Assembly: GCA_025356395.1 (NCBI GenBank)
Contig: JANXTA010000023.1
Span: 1-49,440 of the forward strand
Source: Betaproteobacteria bacterium
GTDB lineage: Bacteria; Pseudomonadota; Gammaproteobacteria; Burkholderiales; Burkholderiaceae_D
Direction of reading: 5' to 3'
Length of the DNA: 49,440 nucleotides
The position numbers were made by a program, and so were the translations under genes. Below, piece after piece: positions 36,125 to 44,090 of the stretch; positions within the stretch are counted from its first letter, which is position 1; every line of letters begins with the position of its first letter. Under the pieces are notes generated by a model. The model had not been told where the DNA came from and searched no databases. It saw nothing but the letters and a program-made list of their open reading frames with translations.

Positions 36125-38547
36125 CGAGTCGCCTGCTCGAGGCCCTCGCCCGGATCGGACTGTCCTGTGCGCTGCTGACCGTCCCGGCCGCGGCCGAAAG
36201 CCTGGCGTCGACGCGGATGCAGGCACTCCCTTCGATCACGAGCGACGAGGCGCTCGCCGGCCTCCTGGCCATCGACGGCCGGCTCGTCGCGATCGGTCCC
36301 TCGACGACCTGGCTGCTGGATGCCGACGGGCAACGCTGGAGCCGGTCGCCATGGCATGCGGACGCGCCGGTGCATGGCGTCGCCGGCAACGGACACGATG
36401 CGTTCGTGCTGCTCGGATCCGACGCGGCGGTCACCCGCATCGATCGCGTCGCGCTGGTCGACGACCGTCTGTCGGGCGACGTGACGACGCCGTTGCCGAC
36501 GGCGCTCTCCGCCGCGCGCGGCACGATCCTCAAGGACCTGCTGGTCGTGGTCGGCATGGATGGCAACGGCAACGCGCAGATGCTGCAGCGGCCGCTCGCA
36601 TCGTCGCCGTCTTCGTGGACCGCGATCCCGACGTGGCCGGGCGCCGGCACGCCCACCTCGATCGTCGCGCAGACCGGCGCGGTCTTCATCACGGTCTCGG
36701 TGGGTGGCCAGGCCGACCGGATCCTGCGCTGGTCCGCGGACCAGGGCTGGACCGCTCGCGGCACCGTGCCCGGCACCATCGTCGCGGGCTCGGGCCGCGC
36801 TCTCGGTCAGGCCAGCATCCTCTACCTCGTGCGAGGCACGCAGCCGGCCGCCACGTCGATGACCTTCCACACCATCACGGGATCGTGGGCGACGCTGCCG
36901 GGCGACGCCGTCGACGGCGCAACCGCCACCGCGCCTTGGACCAACGGGCTCGCATGGGCCCGCGGCGACGTGAAGGCCGGTCACATCGCTCTCGGCACGG
37001 TCGAGGTCCAGGCCGGCCGCCAGCTGCTGCGCTGGCTCGACTGGGTCGTTATCGTCGCGTATCTGGCCGCGATGCTCGGTATCGGCCTGTATTTTTATCT
37101 GCGCGAGAAGCGCAGCTCGACGTCGGACTTCTTCGTCGGCGGCCGCAGCATCCCGTTCTGGGCGGCCGGGGTCAGCCTCTACGTGGCCAACACCAGCTCG
37201 ATCAGTTATATCGCGATCCCGGCCAAGGCGTTCGAGACCAACTGGCAGTACATGACCAACAACCTGATCGCGGTCGTCGGCCTGATGTTCGTCGCCGTTT
37301 GGATCGTGCCCTTGTTACGCCGTCTCGACCTGATGTCGGTGTTCCAATATCTCGAGATCCGCTTCCATCCGGCGATTCGCATGCTCGCGAGCGGACTCTT
37401 CATCGCGGTGCAGATCGGCAGTCGCATGAGCGTCATCCTGTTCCTGCCGGCATTGGCGATCGCGACCATCACCGGCATCGACGTGGTGTGGAGCGTGCTG
37501 ATCATGGGCGGCTTCACCATCGTCTACACGGCGATGGGCGGCATGAAGGCCGTGATCTGGACCGACTTCGTACAGCTCTTCGTCAAGATGGGCGGCGCCC
37601 TCTTCGCGATCGGCTTCATCGTCTGGAAACTCGATGGCGGCGTGCTCGAATTCCTCGCCACCGCCCGGGCCGAGGACAAGACGCGGCTGTTCGACTTCAG
37701 CTTCGACCTCACCAAGGCGACGGTATGGGGCTTCGTGTTCCTGGTCATCTTCGACGTCGTGCTGACCTTCCCGAAGGACCAGGTGCTGATGCAGCGAACG
37801 CTGTCGACCAGCTCCGACAAAGAGGCAGGCCGTTCGATCTGGGCCATGGCGGCGCTGATGATTCCGGGCGGCTTCATCTTCTACACGATCGGTACCGCGC
37901 TGTTCGTGTTCTACAAGACCCATCCGGAACGCATCAACCCGCTGCTGACGATCGATGCGACCTTCCCGTTGTTCATCGCCGCCGAACTGCCGATGGGCGT
38001 CACCGGGCTGATCATCGCGGGCATCCTGGCCGCGGCAATGGCGACGCTGTCGAGCATCATGAACAGCGTGGCCACGCTGGCTTCGGTTGATTTCTACGAG
38101 AAGCTGATCAAGAAACCCGATCCGAAAAAGAGCGTGCGCTTCGCCGAAGCGATGACCATCGTCGCCGGTCTGTTCGGCATCGGCGCCGCGCTGCTGCTGT
38201 CGCGCTTCGACATCCATTCGCTGTTCGACGTGTCGATCGAACTGGCGGGCCTGCTCGGCGGTGGCTTCGCGGGCGCCTACACGCTCGGCATGTTCACGCG
38301 GCGCGCGAACTCACCGGGTGTCGCCATCGGTGTCGCGTCCAGCATCGTGCTGACCACGATCGCGTGGTCGATGCACCTGGTGCATCCTTACTTCTACCTC
38401 GCGATCTCCATTCTGCTGTGCATCGTCATCGGCTACGCGGCGAGCCTGCTGTTCCCGCCCCCGAAGCGCTCGCTGAACGGGCTCACGATCCATGCGGATC
38501 GGTCCGCCGCTCTCGCCAGCGAAGGGGCGTCGACCGCCGCACGCTGA
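36121..38547 (+). CDS. Sodium:solute symporter with N-terminal beta-propeller-like domain
   Basis: 808 residues, far longer than usual SSS permeases (about 500). A signal peptide (1-25, ending PAAAES) precedes a ~270-residue soluble region. Its repeating blades of the type LLAIDGRLVAIG, VVVGMDGNGNAQMLQRPL, AVFITVSVGGQADRILRW recall the kelch/NanM-type propeller. The symporter proper starts at about 302 with 13 or so membrane segments and SSS motifs (TSDFFVGGRSIPFWAAG, NTSSISYIAIPA, TDFVQLFVKMGG). The propeller would sit in the periplasm, perhaps binding or isomerising the solute. Coupled to the CitE-like gene by ATGA overlap. Confidence 0.85.
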   Translation: MTSRLLEALARIGLSCALLTVPAAAESLASTRMQALPSITSDEALAGLLAIDGRLVAIGPSTTWLLDADGQRWSRSPWHADAPVHGVAGNGHDAFVLLGSDAAVTRIDRVALVDDRLSGDVTTPLPTALSAARGTILKDLLVVVGMDGNGNAQMLQRPLASSPSSWTAIPTWPGAGTPTSIVAQTGAVFITVSVGGQADRILRWSADQGWTARGTVPGTIVAGSGRALGQASILYLVRGTQPAATSMTFHTITGSWATLPGDAVDGATATAPWTNGLAWARGDVKAGHIALGTVEVQAGRQLLRWLDWVVIVAYLAAMLGIGLYFYLREKRSSTSDFFVGGRSIPFWAAGVSLYVANTSSISYIAIPAKAFETNWQYMTNNLIAVVGLMFVAVWIVPLLRRLDLMSVFQYLEIRFHPAIRMLASGLFIAVQIGSRMSVILFLPALAIATITGIDVVWSVLIMGGFTIVYTAMGGMKAVIWTDFVQLFVKMGGALFAIGFIVWKLDGGVLEFLATARAEDKTRLFDFSFDLTKATVWGFVFLVIFDVVLTFPKDQVLMQRTLSTSSDKEAGRSIWAMAALMIPGGFIFYTIGTALFVFYKTHPERINPLLTIDATFPLFIAAELPMGVTGLIIAGILAAAMATLSSIMNSVATLASVDFYEKLIKKPDPKKSVRFAEAMTIVAGLFGIGAALLLSRFDIHSLFDVSIELAGLLGGGFAGAYTLGMFTRRANSPGVAIGVASSIVLTTIAWSMHLVHPYFYLAISILLCIVIGYAASLLFPPPKRSLNGLTIHADRSAALASEGASTAAR

Positions 38548-38615
38548 GGACGCGGGCCACCTTGCACATCGAAGGACACGTCCTGTAGCCTCGCGCCCCT
38601 CTGGAGGGACCGGCT

Positions 38616-39524
38616 GTGGACACGCATTTCCTGAACACATTCGTCGCGGTCGTCGAGCGCGGCTCGATGGCGGCCGCCGCGAGACTGCTGAACATCACGC
38701 CGGCCGCGGTCGCGCAACAACTTCGTGCGCTCGAGCGCGAGATCGGCGCGCCGCTGATCGCGCGCGCCGGCCGCACCGTCGGCGTCACCGAGGCCGGCTC
38801 GCGCATCCTGCAGCGCTCACGCGACCTGCTGCGCGATGTCGCTGACCTGAGCACGGTCGCCAACGACTCGGAGACCGCGGGCGAACTGCGCCTCGGCGCC
38901 GGGACCAACGCGCTGACCGGCATGCTCCCCGACATCCTGGCGCGCATGGTGGTCAAGTTCCCGCTGATCCAGGTGTTCATCAAGCCGGGCTACTCGCCCG
39001 ACCTGTATCGCTCGGTCGAAAGCGGCGAACTCGACGCGGCCATCGTGCTGCAGGCGCCCTTCGCGTTGCCGAAGACCTGCAACTGGGAAGTGCTGCGCGA
39101 AGAGCCTCTCGTGGTTCTGGCGCCACAACGGATGGCCGGTCGCGACCCGCACGACCTGCTCGCGACCGAGCCGTTGATCCGCTACGACCGCCAGCAATGG
39201 GGAGGGCGTCAGGCCGATCAGTACCTGCGCATGGCCGGCATCGTGCCGCGCGAACGCTTCGAGCTCAACGCGCTCAACGCCATCGCCGTGATGGTCGATC
39301 GCGGGCTGGGCGTTTCGCTCGTCCCCGACTGGGCGCGCCCCTGGCCGGAGGGTTTGAAACTCGTGCGCATTCCGTTGCCGCGCGCGTGCGAACCGCGGCG
39401 CATCGGCGTCGTGTGGTCGCGCTCGACGATTCGCATCCGGCTCGTCACGGCGTTCCTGCACGAAGCACGGCGACAGATGCAGAAGGCAACTCTGGACGCG
39501 CAACAAACAAAACCTAGGGCCTGA
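38616..39524 (+). CDS. LysR-family transcriptional regulator
   Basis: 302 residues. GTG start with GGAGGG 7 bp upstream. N-terminal winged helix (HFLNTFVAVVERGSMAAAARLLN, TPAAVAQQLRALEREIG) and a substrate-binding domain (about 90-295) with LRLGAGTNALTGMLP and GLGVSLVPDWA. It sits between the CitE-symporter pair and the TonB receptor, all on the plus strand, so it may regulate either side; effector unknown. Confidence 0.9.
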   Translation: MDTHFLNTFVAVVERGSMAAAARLLNITPAAVAQQLRALEREIGAPLIARAGRTVGVTEAGSRILQRSRDLLRDVADLSTVANDSETAGELRLGAGTNALTGMLPDILARMVVKFPLIQVFIKPGYSPDLYRSVESGELDAAIVLQAPFALPKTCNWEVLREEPLVVLAPQRMAGRDPHDLLATEPLIRYDRQQWGGRQADQYLRMAGIVPRERFELNALNAIAVMVDRGLGVSLVPDWARPWPEGLKLVRIPLPRACEPRRIGVVWSRSTIRIRLVTAFLHEARRQMQKATLDAQQTKPRA

Positions 39525-39630
39525 ACATAGATTCGAATAGTTCTACTTTCGTCCGCCATCGCACAGACTCGCCGCAATCGCCAGGAGGAGACGCCAGGGC
39601 GTAGGGTTTTTCAAGGACGAAAAGGAACAC

Positions 39631-41832
39631 ATGAAAAAAGTCCCGGCTACGATTTCGTCGTTGCTGTTTGCGGCCGCATCGACCGCAGCGCTCGCGCAGC
39701 AACCCGCCGCACCACCGCCCGAAGACCCGTCGACGCAGTCGCCGAAGCCGGCGCCGAAAGGCAATCCGCCAGCGACTTCGCCCGCGCGGACCGGCGACCC
39801 GGAGCAGCTCGAGCGAATCACCATCACGACCGGGCAGCGCAACGCGAAGGCCGTCGACAAGATTCCCGGCGCCATCACCGTGATCGGCCAGGAAGAGATC
39901 CAGCACACGCTGCTCGAGACCGAGGATGCGACCGCGGTCCTGGCCCGCACGGTGCCGGGCTATTCGGAATCGTCCCAGGCGCTGAGCAACACCGGCGAGA
40001 ACCTGCGCGGCCGCGTCGCACTGCGGCTGTTCGACGGCATCCCGCAAGGTTCACCGCTGCGCGAAGGCACGCGCAACGCGACGTTCACCGACATGGGCGT
40101 GATCGGACGCATCGAGGTCATCAACGGGCCCTCGGCATCCGAAGGCATCGGCGCGGCGGGCGGCATCATCAACTACATCTCGAAGGTGCCCACGAAGATG
40201 GGCGACGAGTACTCGTTCACCACCCGCTACGGCAGCCAGTTCCACGGCGACAGCGCGGTGTGGAAGATCGGCGCGACCTTCACGCGGAAGACCGAGCAGT
40301 TCGACGCGCTGATCTCGGTTTCGCACGTGGACCGCGGCATGACCTACGACGGCAACGGCCGACGTATCGGCCTCAACACCAGCGGCTCGGTGGCCGACTC
40401 GAAGGCCGACAACGTCTTCGCCAAATTCGGTGTCGACTTCGGGGCCGAGCTCGGACAACGCGTGCAGTTGTCTCTGTCGGACTTCGACATCAAGGGCAAG
40501 GGCAACTACGTCCTGGTCGACGGCGACCGCAGCATCGGCCTGACCAGCACGTCCGAGCGCGGGCAGCCCCTCGGCGCGAAGACCGAGCTGAACCACTTCA
40601 AGCAGGTTGCCGTCTCGTACCGCAACGACAACTTCCTGACCGGCAATGTGGCGGCCGACATCTACTACGCCGAGCAGGCGATGCGCTATCCGGCCGAGGA
40701 CGGCGCCGACCGCCAGGATCCGCTGATCGCGCCGATCGGGACACTGGTCGACCAATCCGAGATCCGCGCGCGCAAGAAGGGCTTCCGCACGTCGTGGGAC
40801 AAGGAGAACCTGCTGATCAAGGGGCTCGAGTTGAAGCTTGGCCTCGACCTGACCGCGGACCGCGTCGACCAGCGGCTCGCACTGACCGATCGGCTGTGGG
40901 TGCCACCGCTCGACTACAAAAGCGTCGCGCCGTTCACGCAACTCTCCTACGACATCGGTCCGCTGACAGTGACGGGAGGCTTCCGGCACGAGAGCGGGCG
41001 CCTGAGCGTCGACAGCTACCGGACCACCTTCTTCCGCAATCGCGTGCTCGTGCAGGGCGGCACGCTCGACTACAAATCGAGTCTGCCGAACATCGGTGCG
41101 GTACTGCGCTTGCCGGAAGGGTTCTCGATCTTCGCGTCGGATAGCAAGGGCTTCACGCTGCCGAACGTCGGCATCCCGTTGCGCAACATCAACGTGCCGG
41201 GGCGCAGGGTCGAGGACGTGTCCGACCTGCAGGCGGTCGTGGTGAAGAACAAGGAGGTCGGCATCAACTGGCGCAACCGCATCGCGAGCTTCAGCGGTTC
41301 GGTGTACGAGTCGAAGACCGCTCTCGGCACGTCGCTGTCGATCGATCCCATCAGCAACGATTTCGTGCTCTCGCGCGTACCGACCCGGATTCGCGGCCTC
41401 GAGCTCTCGGGCGACCTGCTCGCGACGAAGGAGCTGAAGCTGAGCGCGCTGTACTCGCGCATCCGCGGCAAGACCAACTTCGTCACCAACGGTCCGCTCG
41501 ACAAGGATCTCGGCGTGCTCGATGTCAACCCGGACAAGATCGGCGGCGCGATCGCGTGGAACTTCCTGCCGGGCGCCAACGCGACGTTCGGCGCGACGAA
41601 GCTGTTGTCGCGGCACCTCAACCAGGGGACGAGGTCGGAAGAGCAGACCTACGGCTATACCTTGTACGACCTGAGCGCGAGCTACGACACGCGCTTCGGT
41701 AAGTTCGGCGTCGGCATCGAGAACCTGACCGACAAGTTCTACGTCCTCAGCTGGTCGCAGGTACCCGGCTTCCGCAACTACTGGGCGGGACGCGGGCGGG
41801 TCGCGACGACAACCTACAACGTGACCTTCTGA
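39631..41832 (+). CDS. TonB-dependent outer-membrane receptor
   Basis: 733 residues. Signal peptide (1-22, ending ALAQ), a proline-rich linker (about 23-55), a TonB-box-like ERITIT (about 61-66), a plug domain (about 75-190: KIPGAITVIGQEEI, IGRIEVINGPSASEGIGAAGGIINYISK) and a 22-strand barrel ending in TTTYNVTF with C-terminal Phe. The plug resembles siderophore-type receptors, but the gene leads an operon for sugar-type enzymes, so a glycan or glycoconjugate ligand is equally possible. AAGGA sits 5 bp before the ATG. No Fur box is obvious. Confidence 0.88.
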   Translation: MKKVPATISSLLFAAASTAALAQQPAAPPPEDPSTQSPKPAPKGNPPATSPARTGDPEQLERITITTGQRNAKAVDKIPGAITVIGQEEIQHTLLETEDATAVLARTVPGYSESSQALSNTGENLRGRVALRLFDGIPQGSPLREGTRNATFTDMGVIGRIEVINGPSASEGIGAAGGIINYISKVPTKMGDEYSFTTRYGSQFHGDSAVWKIGATFTRKTEQFDALISVSHVDRGMTYDGNGRRIGLNTSGSVADSKADNVFAKFGVDFGAELGQRVQLSLSDFDIKGKGNYVLVDGDRSIGLTSTSERGQPLGAKTELNHFKQVAVSYRNDNFLTGNVAADIYYAEQAMRYPAEDGADRQDPLIAPIGTLVDQSEIRARKKGFRTSWDKENLLIKGLELKLGLDLTADRVDQRLALTDRLWVPPLDYKSVAPFTQLSYDIGPLTVTGGFRHESGRLSVDSYRTTFFRNRVLVQGGTLDYKSSLPNIGAVLRLPEGFSIFASDSKGFTLPNVGIPLRNINVPGRRVEDVSDLQAVVVKNKEVGINWRNRIASFSGSVYESKTALGTSLSIDPISNDFVLSRVPTRIRGLELSGDLLATKELKLSALYSRIRGKTNFVTNGPLDKDLGVLDVNPDKIGGAIAWNFLPGANATFGATKLLSRHLNQGTRSEEQTYGYTLYDLSASYDTRFGKFGVGIENLTDKFYVLSWSQVPGFRNYWAGRGRVATTTYNVTF

Positions 41833-41844
41833 CCGGGACCGACC

Positions 41845-43113
41845 ATGGGCGAGGGGCGGCGCTCCTCGCCGGCACGGTGGGGCATGAAAGACCTGGCGGG
41901 CGCGGGCATGACACTCGTGCTGATGGCCGGCCCAGCACCGGCGGCCGACGGTCTCGACCGCCTGTCGACGTTCATGCAGTCGGCGACCGATGCGAACGGT
42001 TACCTCGGTGCGGTGACCTTGATCGCGCGCGACGGCGAAGTCGTCGACTGGCGCGCCTACGGCCATCGCGATCTGGCCCGCACGCAGCCGATGCCCAGGG
42101 ACGCGATCTTTCGCATCTACTCGATGACCAAGACCGTCGCGACGGTGGCCGCGTTGATGCTGGTCGATGACGGGCGCCTCGCGCTCGACGAACCGATCGC
42201 ACGATACCTGCCCGAGTTCACGACGATGCAGGTGTTCGACGGCGGCAGTGCCGATGCGCCGCGACTGCGCCCCGCTGCGTCGGCGATCACCTTGCGCCAT
42301 CTGCTCACGCACTCGGCCGGTTTCGCGACCGGCGGCGAAGGCTACGAAGAAACGACGAAGATCCTCGAACGCGCCGACCTGCACGGCTCGACCGACCTCG
42401 CGGACTTCGCGCGACGCACGAGCGGCCTGCCGCTCGCGACCGATCCCGGCCGCCGTTTCCACTACGACGGCACGGGCATCGAAGTCATGGGTCGTCTCGT
42501 CGAGGTCGTGGCCGGCATGCCATTCGAGACCTTCGTCCAGCGACGCGTCCTCGACCCGCTCGGCATGAACGACACGGGCTTCAGCGTGCCGCCGGGCAAG
42601 CGCACGCGCATCGCGGACATCAGCTCGATGGGACCGAACGGCAGGCTCGTGCTGGACAGCGGCAGCACGGCGGCAAGGCCCGGAGAAAGAATGCAACGTT
42701 ACGCGAGCGGTGCAGGCGGTCTGTATTCGACGGCGCCCGACTACCTCCGCTTCTGTCGTATGTTGCTCGATGGCGGGCGACTCGAAGGGCGAACGCTGCT
42801 TCGTCGCGAGACCGTGCGGTCGATGATGCGCGACGAACTGCCCATCGGCATGAAGACCGGCCGCGAGTTGACCGGTGGCGAGCGCTTCGGCTTCGGCGGT
42901 TCGGTCGTCGTCGATCCGACGCTGCGCGACCGCCGCGGCTCGATCGGGTCGTTCGGCTGGTCCGGTGCCGCCTCCACGTATTACACGATCGATCCTCAAC
43001 GCCACCTCATCGCGCTGCTGCTGATGCAACACCTGCCGAGCGAAGACATGAAGAACCTGCCGAAGATCAGCGCCCGTTTCTACGACCTCGTTCACGAGGC
43101 GCTCGACCGATGA
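41845..43113 (+). CDS. Serine hydrolase of the class C beta-lactamase/EstB family
   Basis: Up to 422 residues. Catalytic SxxK as SMTK, the Tyr of YDGTGIEVMGRLVEVV (YxN-like motif with altered third residue), RHLLTHSAGF and PLGMNDTGF are standard for this fold. Such enzymes are esterases, transesterases or peptidases rather than antibiotic resistance genes unless shown. The ATG at 41884 would give a textbook Sec signal (MKDLAGAGMTLVLMAG, APAAD) and may be the real start. The stop overlaps the ribokinase-like start (ATGA). Confidence 0.85.
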   Translation: MGEGRRSSPARWGMKDLAGAGMTLVLMAGPAPAADGLDRLSTFMQSATDANGYLGAVTLIARDGEVVDWRAYGHRDLARTQPMPRDAIFRIYSMTKTVATVAALMLVDDGRLALDEPIARYLPEFTTMQVFDGGSADAPRLRPAASAITLRHLLTHSAGFATGGEGYEETTKILERADLHGSTDLADFARRTSGLPLATDPGRRFHYDGTGIEVMGRLVEVVAGMPFETFVQRRVLDPLGMNDTGFSVPPGKRTRIADISSMGPNGRLVLDSGSTAARPGERMQRYASGAGGLYSTAPDYLRFCRMLLDGGRLEGRTLLRRETVRSMMRDELPIGMKTGRELTGGERFGFGGSVVVDPTLRDRRGSIGSFGWSGAASTYYTIDPQRHLIALLLMQHLPSEDMKNLPKISARFYDLVHEALDR

Positions 43114-44090
43114 AGAGCCCGCGCACGGCCGCGGTGCTGGTCGCAGGCTCGGCCAACCTCGACTTCGTCGTCCGCGCGTCGCATGTGCCCACGGCCGGCG
43201 AGACCGTGCTCGGCCGTGACTTCGCGACCTACCCGGGCGGCAAGGGTGCCAACCAGGCCGTCGCCTGCGCGCGTGCCGGGGGCGTGGCCACCACCATGCT
43301 GCTCGCGCTCGGCGCGGACGAACCGGCGGCCGTGCTCGAACGCTCTCTGCACGACTCGAACGTGACCGCGATCGTGCGACGCGTCGCGGACCGCGCGACC
43401 GGCGTCGCCTTCATCTGCCTCGGCGACGACGCCGACAACGCGATCACCGTGGCACCGGGCGCGAACGAGGCGCTCGCAGCGTCCGACCTGCCGCCACTCG
43501 ACAGCTTCGGTACGCTGCTGTTGCAGCTCGAGACGCCGGTCGAGACGGTCGCGGCATACGCGACAGCGGCCAGCGGCGCCGGCCTCTCGGTCGTGCTGAA
43601 CGCGGCGCCAGCACAAGATTTGCCGGCTGCGCTGCTCGCCGCCCTCGACGTGCTGATCGTCAACGAAGGGGAACTCGCGACGCTGGCCGGCGATCAGGGC
43701 TCCCTCTCGCGGACGCTCGACGGCCTCCGCATCCCGTGTGTCGTCGTCACGCTCGGTGCGCGCGGGTGCTGCGCACGCGAAGACGGCCGCTTCACGTTGC
43801 AACCCGCTTTCGTGATCGACGCGCTCGACACGACTGCCGCGGGCGACACGTTCTGCGGGGCGTTCGTGGCCGCCCGCGGCAAACGCGCTGGCCTGGCCGA
43901 AGCGCTCCGCCGCGCCAGCGCGGCCGCGGCTCTGGCTTGCACGCGGCTCGGCGCACAGTCGAGCATCCCGACTCGCGAAGAAGTCGATGTGTTTCTCGAA
44001 TCCGATCCGCGTGAAGCGGCTTCGCACGCCGAACTCGCAGACTATTGCGGCCTCCCTCCCGATCCCTCTTCACTCCCGACCGCGCCATGA
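43110..44090 (+). CDS. Ribokinase-like sugar kinase (PfkB family)
   Basis: 326 residues. VAGSANLDFVVRASHVPTAGETV, the PGGKGANQAVACARAGG signature, LQLETP, VLNAAPAQ, NEGEL and the catalytic DTTAAGDTFCGAFVAA are the ribokinase set in order. It phosphorylates a furanose-type sugar; ribose, 2-deoxyribose or another pentose are the obvious options and the substrate is not fixed. Start and stop overlap both neighbours (ATGA), linking it tightly to the hydrolase and the SUMF1 fusion. A second PfkB kinase of another branch lies at 16275-17210. Confidence 0.9.
   Translation: MKSPRTAAVLVAGSANLDFVVRASHVPTAGETVLGRDFATYPGGKGANQAVACARAGGVATTMLLALGADEPAAVLERSLHDSNVTAIVRRVADRATGVAFICLGDDADNAITVAPGANEALAASDLPPLDSFGTLLLQLETPVETVAAYATAASGAGLSVVLNAAPAQDLPAALLAALDVLIVNEGELATLAGDQGSLSRTLDGLRIPCVVVTLGARGCCAREDGRFTLQPAFVIDALDTTAAGDTFCGAFVAARGKRAGLAEALRRASAAAALACTRLGAQSSIPTREEVDVFLESDPREAASHAELADYCGLPPDPSSLPTAP

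Noticed and set aside
39531-39538. ATTCGAAT palindrome before the TonB receptor as a Fur box or operator.
   Set aside because: It is only 8 bp, the flanking symmetry is poor and it does not match the Fur consensus.
40051-43095. About 1000-codon minus-strand frame opposite the TonB receptor and serine hydrolase.
   Set aside because: Shadow of two genes with clear motifs; no signal, domain or ribosome site of its own.
41845-43113. Beta-lactamase resistance gene.
   Set aside because: The SxxK/YxN fold is shared with many esterases and the operon is metabolic.
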